Assembly: GCF_900107155.1 (NCBI RefSeq)
Contig: NZ_FNOX01000013.1
Span: 62,001 to 126,000 of the forward strand
Direction of reading: 5' to 3'
Length of the DNA: 64,000 nt
From: Pseudomonas salomonii
GTDB lineage: Bacteria; Pseudomonadota; Gammaproteobacteria; Pseudomonadales; Pseudomonadaceae
Position 1 is the stretch's first letter; each line of letters begins with the position of its first letter. Below, piece by piece: positions 19,507 through 26,981 of this stretch. The translations under genes were made by a program, and so were the position numbers. The notes under the pieces were generated by a model. It saw only the letters and a program-made list of their open reading frames with translations, was not told the DNA's origin and searched no databases.

Positions 19507-20562
19507 ATGGCGTTTACTACCCTGATACTCGACGCCCCCGGGCCACCGTTGCTGTTTGAAGAAGTCGATCGCTTCCTTAACCTGGGCCTGGCCGTTACCC
19601 TCAATCTGCACTATTTCGCGGACAAGGACCGCATCCGGCAGCATTACACCACGCGCATTCAGTATGCCGAGATTAACTGCCACGACGAGCCTGACTTTAT
19701 TGCTGCCGTGAATCAGGCCGGGGGTTATAGCGTATTCAAGACACGCCTGAATATCCCCTTCGGCGCTAGCCTGATTCGCGCAGCCACCTCACCCGCGCTG
19801 TCTACACCACTGCGCGCCATTGCCCAGGCAGGCACCGGGGTTAACCATATTGATCGACTAGAGTGCGAGCAGTGTGGCGTGGCGATACTCAACACGCCGG
19901 GTTCCAACGCGGCCGCTGTTGCCGAATACGTCGTGGCCCAGGTGCTGTTTCTGTCTCGCGATTTGGATTACTACAACGCCGAAACCCACAACGGCCATTG
20001 GGCAAAAGGCGCCTTGGCACCTACCTCCGAATACGCCGAACTCACGCTTGGGCTGGTGGGCACCGGCAGCATTGCCCGGCAGGTAGCACGCAAAGCTACG
20101 GTGTTGGGCATCAAGGTGATCGCCACCGGGTCGGAGCGTTTCACCGAACCGGTGGCGCGCAGCCTTGAGCTTGAACGACGAGCAAACCTGGCGCAGTTAC
20201 TGGCCGAGGCGCACATCGTTTCGATCCACGTCCCGCTAACCACGCTGACCCGAGGCTTGTTCGGCACTGCCGAGTTCCGGCAGATGCGCCAAGGTTCAAT
20301 CCTGATCAATACCGCACGCGGCGGGATCGTTGACGAACAGCAACTGGCAGCCTTCATGCGCCAGTTTCCCAAGCATATCAAGGCGGTCGCCATCGATACC
20401 TTTGCCCTGGAAAAGGACCGGTTCGACTCTCCACTGACCGGCATTTCCCGCGCGCAATTGACGCCGCATATTGCCGGCAATACCACCACGGCAATCAGGT
20501 CGGCATCGCGCCAGATCGTCGACAAGATCCATGCATTCAGTAACGCCGCCATCGTGCGTTAA
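19507..20562 (+). CDS. D-isomer-specific 2-hydroxyacid dehydrogenase
   Basis: NAD(P)-dependent reductase or dehydrogenase of 2-hydroxyacids, 351 residues from ATG at 19507, preceded by AAGAGGA. The Rossmann motif GLVGTGSIA is at 182-190. The catalytic set is R271 (NTARGG), a probable E302 (in ALEKD) and H321 (TPHIAG). After the second beta strand there is TGSER rather than an acidic residue, which may favour NADP over NAD. The substrate is unknown. It starts 64 bases after the PEPC-like gene and is followed by the RraA-like gene after 27 bases, so the three are one operon. Confidence 0.88.
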   Translation: MAFTTLILDAPGPPLLFEEVDRFLNLGLAVTLNLHYFADKDRIRQHYTTRIQYAEINCHDEPDFIAAVNQAGGYSVFKTRLNIPFGASLIRAATSPALSTPLRAIAQAGTGVNHIDRLECEQCGVAILNTPGSNAAAVAEYVVAQVLFLSRDLDYYNAETHNGHWAKGALAPTSEYAELTLGLVGTGSIARQVARKATVLGIKVIATGSERFTEPVARSLELERRANLAQLLAEAHIVSIHVPLTTLTRGLFGTAEFRQMRQGSILINTARGGIVDEQQLAAFMRQFPKHIKAVAIDTFALEKDRFDSPLTGISRAQLTPHIAGNTTTAIRSASRQIVDKIHAFSNAAIVR

Positions 20563-20589
20563 CCGACCGGACACAAGGAAGGCCATATC

Positions 20590-21243
20590 ATGCAAACCTC
20601 TATTTTTACCCGTATCAACGCCCTGAGTTGCACCGACCTCAGCGACGCGATGGACCGCCTGAAAATCGTTTGCCAGTGCACCGACATCATGCCCCTGGAT
20701 CGCACGTTCAATCTCACAGGCAAAGCATGGACCCTGCGCTACGGCCCTATTGGCCTGGACGGCGGCTCGGTGGGAGATTACATCGACGACCTTGAGGCCG
20801 GCCAAGTGGTGGTGATCGACAACCAAGCGCGGCTCGACACTACAGTGTGGGGCGACTTGTTGACCTCTACCGCCGCCCGTAAGCAGTTGGCCGGGACGGT
20901 GATTGACGGTATCTGCCGCGATATCGACCGTGCGCTGGAACTCAACTACCCGATCTTTTCCCGAGGTAACTGGATGCGCACCGGCAAGGATCGTGTGCGT
21001 GTCGAAGCGATCCAGGCGCCCGTGACGCTGGGCGGCGTGCGGGTACAGCCCGATGATTGGTTGCGCGGCGACGGTGATGGCCTCGTAGTGATTCCAGCCG
21101 GTTCACTGATCGAAGTGCTGGCGGTAGCCGAAGAAGTCCACCAGGCCGAAGAGCATATCCGTGCGGCTATCGAGGCGGGAGTGCCTTTGCGCCAGGCGCG
21201 GGCCGACTATGGTTACCACGCGCTACAAACCCCACGTAGCTGA
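20590..21243 (+). CDS. RraA/HMG-aldolase family protein
   Basis: 217 residues. Family members include regulator of RNase E activity A and 4-hydroxy-4-methyl-2-oxoglutarate or oxaloacetate lyases that use a divalent metal. Family features seen are LSDAMDRL near residue 19, the glycine-rich GDLLTSTAA (about 88) and the metal- and substrate-site IDGICRDID (about 105). AAGGAAGG precedes the ATG. With a PEPC-like enzyme and a hydroxyacid dehydrogenase as neighbours, an aldolase or decarboxylase role on a 2-oxo or 2-hydroxyacid is more likely than RNase E control. Confidence 0.85.
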   Translation: MQTSIFTRINALSCTDLSDAMDRLKIVCQCTDIMPLDRTFNLTGKAWTLRYGPIGLDGGSVGDYIDDLEAGQVVVIDNQARLDTTVWGDLLTSTAARKQLAGTVIDGICRDIDRALELNYPIFSRGNWMRTGKDRVRVEAIQAPVTLGGVRVQPDDWLRGDGDGLVVIPAGSLIEVLAVAEEVHQAEEHIRAAIEAGVPLRQARADYGYHALQTPRS

Positions 21244-21569
21244 CGATAGCGTTGACTGATGGCGAGCGTGCCTGATGGTGGCGCCGTCAGTGCTACCCGA
21301 TATCCATCAGCTATACGCCGGCACTTTGCGAGACATCGGTTAATGGCGACATCTTCTGCAAAGCAAACAGCTTCAAGCACATCACGGCCGCAGAACGTCT
21401 GTAACAGGAATTGAAAAAGTCCGTATCGCTCCCCTCAGGCAACGCCGGTTTGCAAAGTTACGGATGGCGATGTGAATGAACTAGAGGAAAGCCGAGTAGA
21501 TCACCGCGCGAAGCAAGGTTGTCAGATCGATTAAAAGCAGGGAGGGGGTCAATGGAATGCCATTTTGTG

Positions 21570-21594
21570 AGGTATTCCAATCGGTATTCCAACC
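21570..21594 (+). promoter_or_regulatory. Probable integrase arm-binding sites, right end
   Basis: Two direct copies of GGTATTCC spaced 12 bases apart lie about 55 bases inside the att sequence, mirroring the sites near attL. Their presence at both ends, and nowhere else noticed in the window, supports binding by the island integrase. Confidence 0.55.
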
Positions 21595-21644
21595 AAAATA
21601 CAAAACGATTATTGATACTATTAATCAATAGCATAAAAGACCGA

Positions 21645-21671
21645 TTCAGATTACCCCAGCCCACCACTTCA
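21645..21671 (+). repeat. Degenerate ssrA 3'-end copy at attR
   Basis: TTCAGATTACCCCAGCCCACCA resembles the last bases of ssrA (TTCAAATCCCCCCGGCTCCACCA) and directly precedes the 33-bp att repeat. A close relative of this same 27-base block occurs at 33724-33750 (24 of 27 identical by eye). Confidence 0.75.
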
Positions 21672-21677
21672 TCATCA

Positions 21678-21710
21678 AAAGACGTCCACGGACGTCTTTT
21701 TTTGTGCCTG
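21678..21710 (+). repeat. attR: right 33-bp direct repeat of the ssrA island
   Basis: Identical to 14550-14582. This is the displaced ssrA terminator segment, marking the right end of the segment carrying the integrase and the PEPC-like operon (about 7.1 kb). Confidence 0.9.
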
Positions 21711-22032
21711 GAATCCAGCAAACACACGGCTTTCAGGGCCATATGCGCCCGCGTAGGGGTTGTTGTCGATTATGCGTTCGGGCGCAGGATGTCGGCATGA
21801 TGCCTGCTTTTTTTGGCCAATTGCTGACACTCACACGTCCTCACGCATGCCGCACCGAACCACAGGATAGACGACCAATTGCATTGATTCCTTTCTTTAA
21901 ACCGATGCGCTCCCGCCCCGTCTGCGTGCCGGTATTGCATAGATGAATGCAAAGGAGCCCTATCTGAAGGAGCAAAGGGGGCGGATTTATCAGGGAACGA
22001 CCATCTGCTTTTCATCAAGACAGCAAGCATGG

Positions 22033-22728
22033 TCAAAAATCGTCGAAATACTCATCTTCAAGCAGCATGTCTTCAAAAAACGCGCCAAAGGTGTTTTCCT
22101 GGTTGCGGATATGAATTTCCAATACCCATAGCTGACTGCTTGGGGTGAACTCAATGTCGGACATTGCGCCGCCGTAGGCCGCAGAGTGAGGGAAATCTGA
22201 AAGCCTGTGGCCATTCAGGTCCAGGTTCAGCAGCCAGCCGCGACGTTCAGTGGCATCGACCGCAAACTGATAAAGCGCTTTGCCCGTGGCTCCGGTGTTG
22301 AGCCAATGGCTGCGTACTTCATGGAAAATCGCTTTCGAATCAGCCGCGCAGCGCGCCTTTTCCGAGTCGTCGCCTGTTACAAACGTCTGACCGCCGTCGC
22401 CCTCCCACTCTTGCCAAGTCGGGCCGATATCGATGAAGAAAATATCGTCCCCACCCAGCACCCTACCGGGCTGCGAAGGCGCGCCAAAGGTTTTGGTCGT
22501 ATTTGCGCCAAACCTTACAAAAACACCATGCCACCCTTTAAGCATCTCACGCTCGGCCAGCACATCCTTGGCCAGTTCCAGCGCATCCTCTTCGACCATG
22601 CCTGGTCCGATTTGACGAGCGATGTCCAAGATTGCGTTCCGGGTCATCTGCCGCACTTTCATCATGGTGCTCACATTGTAGTGTTGGCCGACGGCCTCCA
22701 GAGCGTCACGATCAGCTAAGTTCAACAT
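22033..22728 (-). CDS. M24 (aminopeptidase P-like) metallopeptidase family protein
   Basis: 231 residues, pita-bread fold of the M24 family without the N-terminal domain of aminopeptidase P. The five metal ligands can be placed: D100 (FIDIGP), D111 (EGDGGQTF), H174 (NGHRLSDFPHS), E204 (VLEIHI) and E219 (FFEDML). The His region is unusual, NGHRLSDFPHS in place of GHGIG, so a non-peptidase reaction such as creatinase-like C-N hydrolysis of an arginine-derived compound is possible. Last gene of the nine-gene operon; its start overlaps the end of the reductase gene by 7 bases. Confidence 0.82.
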   Translation of the reverse strand: MLNLADRDALEAVGQHYNVSTMMKVRQMTRNAILDIARQIGPGMVEEDALELAKDVLAEREMLKGWHGVFVRFGANTTKTFGAPSQPGRVLGGDDIFFIDIGPTWQEWEGDGGQTFVTGDDSEKARCAADSKAIFHEVRSHWLNTGATGKALYQFAVDATERRGWLLNLDLNGHRLSDFPHSAAYGGAMSDIEFTPSSQLWVLEIHIRNQENTFGAFFEDMLLEDEYFDDF

Positions 22729-23843
22729 GGGTATTCTCCCGCTTTAAGAGTGAGTCGTGGACTTTCGGTGAGTAAAACCTGCAGACCTTCCAAGTCAGGG
22801 CTCAGGGCGATCTGACAGGCAAGGCGGTCGTGGGGGCCTGCACCTGGTAAAGCCCGCAGAAGTCGGGCTTCGGAACGCGTGGCCTGGGGCAGCGCCTCAA
22901 ACCACGTTTTAGGCAGCCTCAGCCGGCAGGTGCCACATGACTGTTGGCCATTGCAGACGCCCTCGACCAACTGGACGTCGCGCAATGCCCGCATCAGAGT
23001 TCCATCGGCGCGGACCTGCACAGGCTCCGAAAATCGGCTGTCTGGACGTGTCACGTTGACTGTAAGTGTGGGGATGTCAGCCGCTTTCGAGGCACCGGCG
23101 GCGGCATGCGGCAGCGTATTCGACGCGCTGAATGGGTCGGCGTAGAACTGCGATGCCGGCAGACCGTTGCACTCGCCAAGCAGCTTCGCGGCGGCGCTAA
23201 CCATTTCCGGTTTGCCGCAGGCAACTACCCAGGCATGGGCCAGAGAAGTGTGCTGCGCTGAAGCTATGTGCTGCACATAACGCTTGTCGCCGGGGATTTC
23301 GCGGCTAAGCACCGGAACAAAGTGAAACTGTGAATACCGCTGCTCGAGCGCGGCGAATTCGTCATGCAGATAAAGATCGTCGCGCGATGGAACCCCCCAA
23401 TACACACGAATATCCTTGCCCTTACCGGCTATCAGGGCATCCGTGACCAATGCTCTGATGGGCGCTATACCCGTGCCGGTCGCCAGCAGGATTGCCTGCC
23501 CCGTCTGATCAAATGAACCTGGCCAGACGCACTGACCGAACGGGCCACGCACCTTCAACAGGCCCAACGCCTGGGCTCCTTGCTTAACACGCTGCGAAAA
23601 CCGCCCCCCCGTGTGCAACTGCACATGCAGTTCCAACCGGCCATCAGCCTGCATGCCAGTGGCGGGAGAATATGCCCGGAGCGTCCCGTCGTTCAGTTCG
23701 ACAGTGACGTACTGCCCGGCACGGTAGCGAAGTGCGGTCAGACCTGCGGGCTCCAAATGCAACACCGCCACGCGTGCGCCGGCCCGCGTTACAGCGACTG
23801 CACGGTATGAATGCACCCCTGGACCCTGTTCAAGCACATGCAT
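22722..23843 (-). CDS. FAD/NAD(P)H and 2Fe-2S oxidoreductase (phthalate dioxygenase reductase-like)
   Basis: Electron-transfer reductase, 373 residues from ATG at 23843; AAAGG stands 7 bases before it, better than the ATG at 23858. The order is flavin domain (RAYSPA at about 56-61), NAD(P)-binding domain (LLATGTGIAPIRAL at 119-132, HAWVVACGKPEMV at about 203) and a C-terminal plant-type ferredoxin with C297, C303, C306 and C343. It probably passes electrons to the Rieske ferredoxin encoded in the same operon, and so to the SznF-like di-iron enzyme. This link is inference from context. Confidence 0.88.
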   Translation of the reverse strand: MHVLEQGPGVHSYRAVAVTRAGARVAVLHLEPAGLTALRYRAGQYVTVELNDGTLRAYSPATGMQADGRLELHVQLHTGGRFSQRVKQGAQALGLLKVRGPFGQCVWPGSFDQTGQAILLATGTGIAPIRALVTDALIAGKGKDIRVYWGVPSRDDLYLHDEFAALEQRYSQFHFVPVLSREIPGDKRYVQHIASAQHTSLAHAWVVACGKPEMVSAAAKLLGECNGLPASQFYADPFSASNTLPHAAAGASKAADIPTLTVNVTRPDSRFSEPVQVRADGTLMRALRDVQLVEGVCNGQQSCGTCRLRLPKTWFEALPQATRSEARLLRALPGAGPHDRLACQIALSPDLEGLQVLLTESPRLTLKAGEYPC

Positions 23844-23876
23844 GGGGCAACCTTTCATGCAGCAAACCCAGGCGGC

Positions 23877-24767
23877 TCATCGGCAATGCGCCCTGATGTG
23901 CCCTAACACTTCTTCATTGTCCTCAATAAAGCCGAACGAACCACTGCGTTCCAGGAATGCCAGTTCGACGCGTGCGCGCTGGAACCCGAGTTGAAGCGCC
24001 GGATATAAGGCACGGTCAAAACGTCCGGCCAATACCTTGGTCGGCGGCACCAAGTGGTCGAGCAACGGCCTGAAATCCGGGATCTGCAGCAATTGCCCGC
24101 CAATGGTGAAATCAACATCGGCACCGCAAAACAGCGGATAAAGCTCGGTATTGCGTGAGCCTGGCTCACTGAACAATTTGCCCGCGTTAGCCGGGTCATA
24201 GAACCTGACAAGGGTGGCCGCCTGGCCGAACAGCGCTTGCATGCGCGGCGAGGTGGACACTTCGCCTTCCGCGTGCAATTGGCTTATCTGCTCCCATACA
24301 TGGGGCAACTGGGTGGCAATGACCTGATTGATATTTTCATGGTTCTGCTGCCACATCTGCGGGCTATGCAGAGAGTTGCAAAGCAGCACGGATCGCACCA
24401 GGTCGGGCTGGTCCAATGCCACCTGCAGGCTGATCAGGCCCCCATAAGAAAAGCCGAACAGGTGAGTACCCTCAGGGCAAAGTTGGCTGATCAATACCGT
24501 TATATCGAGTACATCCTGCGCGAAGCTGATAGCGTCCAGATCGTCCGGTTTATCGGAGCGCCCACGGCCATACAGGTCGACATAGATGACCCGAAAATCG
24601 GCATGCAGGGCGTCAAAGTGCGGATGAAACAGGGCGTGAGAGCCGGCCGGCCCCAGCCCGGAGAGCAACATCAACGGTTGCCCGTTCCCCGCCTGCTCGA
24701 CCCAAAGGCGTTTACCGCGCACCTCATGGAACGCGCCGGGCGCGTGTTGTACCGATGAAGCCGTCAT
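23877..24767 (-). CDS. Alpha/beta hydrolase (S33 type) with altered catalytic His
   Basis: 296 residues, proline-iminopeptidase-like fold. The nucleophile elbow GFSYGG gives S107, and D251 (AGRFDR) fits the acid. The strand-8 loop that normally reads SGHxxxxE is SGSFGFIE, so the catalytic His is replaced by Ser277; I checked this codon in the DNA (TCG). Either the enzyme uses another residue, or it has lost hydrolase activity and gained a new role such as a lyase or binding function. The start ATG overlaps the stop of the ATP-grasp gene (ATGA), so the two are translationally coupled. Confidence 0.85.
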   Translation of the reverse strand: MTASSVQHAPGAFHEVRGKRLWVEQAGNGQPLMLLSGLGPAGSHALFHPHFDALHADFRVIYVDLYGRGRSDKPDDLDAISFAQDVLDITVLISQLCPEGTHLFGFSYGGLISLQVALDQPDLVRSVLLCNSLHSPQMWQQNHENINQVIATQLPHVWEQISQLHAEGEVSTSPRMQALFGQAATLVRFYDPANAGKLFSEPGSRNTELYPLFCGADVDFTIGGQLLQIPDFRPLLDHLVPPTKVLAGRFDRALYPALQLGFQRARVELAFLERSGSFGFIEDNEEVLGHIRAHCR

Positions 24768-26038
24768 GCAACCCCCTGCATATCCTGTTGAAAAACCTCG
24801 GCTTCGGCCTGCCGTACAGCCTCCACATCCTTGGCAAGTTGCTGCGGGTCGTCATTAGCCAGTACCACAAAGCCCAGTGCCAGGGTTGCGAACAGATCGC
24901 GCGTGGCCGGCACAGCCTGACCTTCCTTGACCTGAATGCTCGCATCAACATAACTGCGCAGAGCGCCAAGGGCGTGCAGTTTTTCAAGATTGCGCGCGAT
25001 GCAAGGCGCCAGTGCCCGGAAAAAAACCACGTTCATATGCTTAAGCAGGGTGAAGCGCTTGGGCGGTGTGACGCCTTGGGTAAAGTACCTCACTGCCCGA
25101 TGAACCTGGCTGTCGCCGGTGGCGATGAGGCACAGCGCCGGGTGACCGCCACCATGGGGCCTGGCGCCCAATTCGATCAACCGTGGGCCATCTGTCGTCT
25201 GCATGATTTCGATATGGGAGTTACCCCAGGCAATGCCCAGCGCATCGAGCACCCGCTCGGCATAGTCGGCCAGGGTTTGAATGATCGGGTCGTCGTGGCT
25301 GACCCATTCCATCCGGTCATAGATGGCCATGCCATGAGCGTTGGCCAACTTGGTGTATTTGCATACGCTGCACAGCGTGTGAACCCCTGCGTAACTGAAG
25401 GTATCGACGACGTACTCGGTGCCGGCAAGGTACTCCTGAACCAGCACCCTGTCGTTGATAATGCCCAGGCGGTTGGGCTTATCGAGCAGCCGCGTGAACG
25501 CCACCTGCAAGCTTTCATCGGGGCTGACCTTGCTGACGCCATCGGTGCTCGCGCTTTTGGGTGGCTTGACCACCAGGTGCCGATGAGCCAAGCCATTGTC
25601 CACGCGCCAACGTTCCACGCTCGCAAAGTCATTGGTGCATATCTGCTTCATCATGGGTACGCCCGCCGCGGACGCCGCAGCGGCCATAAGGCCCTTGTCG
25701 CGCCGTGCGAGGGCAAGCCCCGGCGCATTGGCAGCCTGGGGCAGCAGCATGGGTGCGAGGCGTTCAGCAAGCTCCACCCCGGACTCGCAACCTGTTAACA
25801 CGCAAATCGGCGAGTAATCGCGTAGCTCGTCCGCCAACGCCTTCAAATCGGCGGCAGGCGCTACATACACCTTGAAAAAATCCTGAGGTCGATACGACGC
25901 GGCATACACCTCTGGCGGTTCGGCGCACGACAGTACCGCAACCAGCCTGACACCCTCACGCGCAAACTCTTTGGCGAACTGATTGCCGGATGAATACGGA
26001 TCGACAATCACCGCGTAACGCTCGATGGCCCGCGTCAT
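24764..26038 (-). CDS. ATP-grasp carboxylate-amine ligase
   Basis: 424 residues from ATG at 26038, which overlaps the esterase stop codon as ATGA. N-terminal preATP-grasp domain (VIVDPYSSGNQFAKEF), then ATP-grasp motifs: VVKPPKSASTDGV (P-loop-like lysine), VLVQEYLAGTEYVVDTF, and the Mg-binding HIEIMQ...LIELGARPHGG. It resembles the dipeptide-ligase type (L-amino acid ligases such as BacD-like enzymes). It most likely forms an amide between a carboxylate and an amine. In an SznF-containing operon the N-nitroso citrulline derivative, or an amino acid joined to it, is a plausible substrate; this is inference. Confidence 0.9.
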   Translation of the reverse strand: MTRAIERYAVIVDPYSSGNQFAKEFAREGVRLVAVLSCAEPPEVYAASYRPQDFFKVYVAPAADLKALADELRDYSPICVLTGCESGVELAERLAPMLLPQAANAPGLALARRDKGLMAAAASAAGVPMMKQICTNDFASVERWRVDNGLAHRHLVVKPPKSASTDGVSKVSPDESLQVAFTRLLDKPNRLGIINDRVLVQEYLAGTEYVVDTFSYAGVHTLCSVCKYTKLANAHGMAIYDRMEWVSHDDPIIQTLADYAERVLDALGIAWGNSHIEIMQTTDGPRLIELGARPHGGGHPALCLIATGDSQVHRAVRYFTQGVTPPKRFTLLKHMNVVFFRALAPCIARNLEKLHALGALRSYVDASIQVKEGQAVPATRDLFATLALGFVVLANDDPQQLAKDVEAVRQAEAEVFQQDMQGVA

Positions 26039-26967
26039 GATACGGCCCTCGTCATTTCGCTGATCTTGCTGCAGTAACGCGTCCATGCATCTTCCACCGT
26101 AGGGCTGAGGGAGCGGGCGCGGATGGCGGCGTGGACCATGCCGGGCTCGATGACCAATTCCACGTCGATGCCTTGGCGCTGCAGTGCTTGCGCGTAAAGC
26201 TGCGCATCAATCGCCAGTGAATCTTTCTCCGCGCCCATTACATAGGCCTTGGGCAAACCGCTGAAATCACCCGCAACCAGGGGCGAGACGTAAGGGTGCG
26301 CGGTGGTCGAAGGGTCCGGGGTATAACAGGCCGTATAAAACTCCATCTCGCCTCCGGTCAGCAGTGGCGCATCAGCACCGCCGTTGCGCCAGCGGGTGAA
26401 ATCCAAGACCGGGCTTATCAGGGCCTGGCCGGCAACCGCGGGGCCATTGCGGTCACGCGCCATCATGGCAACCACCACCGCCATATTGGCGCCTGAACTG
26501 TCGCCTGCCAGGATGATCCGGTGTGGGTCGATACCCAGAGTATCCGCGTGTGCGTGGGCGTAGAGCAGTGCGGTGTAACAGTCTTCCAGCGCCACCGGGA
26601 ATGGGTGTTCCGGTGCCAGCCGGAAGTCCACGGCCATGACGTTGATACGAGACTTCGAAGCGATTTCCGCCGCGACAGAATGATGAGTGTCGAGGGTCCC
26701 CATGACAAACCCGCCGCCGCGAATATAAATAACCAGACCGTCGCTCCCCGCCCGCGACGGTTCGTAGAGCCTGAACCGAAGGTGCGCATCGCCATGGGTG
26801 ACGTTATGTTCCGCCCAGCGCACATCCAGCGGCAGCTCATAGGGAAACTCGACCACAAGGCTCTGGTACAGACGGCGCTGCTCCTCCATCGCATAGGTGA
26901 AGAAATCAGCAGGCATTACCGCGTTACAACGATCAACGAATTCTTCGATACCCGGTGCGTAAGTCAT
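26035..26967 (-). CDS. Alpha/beta hydrolase of the hormone-sensitive lipase family
   Basis: 310-residue esterase-like protein. The oxyanion motif usually HGGG reads RGGG (83-86), the nucleophile is S157 in GDSSGAN, and the acid and His can be placed in MGAEKDSL and PGMVHA. Catalytic triad complete; the His to Arg change in the HGGG box is not catalytic in known members. It could remove an ester or acyl group in the pathway or inactivate a product. Gap to the MFS gene upstream is 14 bases. Confidence 0.88.
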   Translation of the reverse strand: MTYAPGIEEFVDRCNAVMPADFFTYAMEEQRRLYQSLVVEFPYELPLDVRWAEHNVTHGDAHLRFRLYEPSRAGSDGLVIYIRGGGFVMGTLDTHHSVAAEIASKSRINVMAVDFRLAPEHPFPVALEDCYTALLYAHAHADTLGIDPHRIILAGDSSGANMAVVVAMMARDRNGPAVAGQALISPVLDFTRWRNGGADAPLLTGGEMEFYTACYTPDPSTTAHPYVSPLVAGDFSGLPKAYVMGAEKDSLAIDAQLYAQALQRQGIDVELVIEPGMVHAAIRARSLSPTVEDAWTRYCSKISEMTRAVS

Positions 26968-26981
26968 CGCAATGGCTCCTG

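Larger units (their letters stand above)
21244..22032. other. Island junction region, no gene
   Basis: 789 bases between the RraA-like gene and the M24 peptidase-like gene. It holds the right arm sites (about 21570-21595), the degenerate ssrA-end copy (21645-21671) and the 33-bp right direct repeat (21678-21710). I see no supported gene; short open frames here have no recognisable product. Confidence 0.7.

Noticed and set aside
24755..25798. 347-codon open frame opposite the ATP-grasp gene
   Set aside because: Shadow of a recognised ATP-grasp protein that is coupled to its neighbours by ATGA overlaps.
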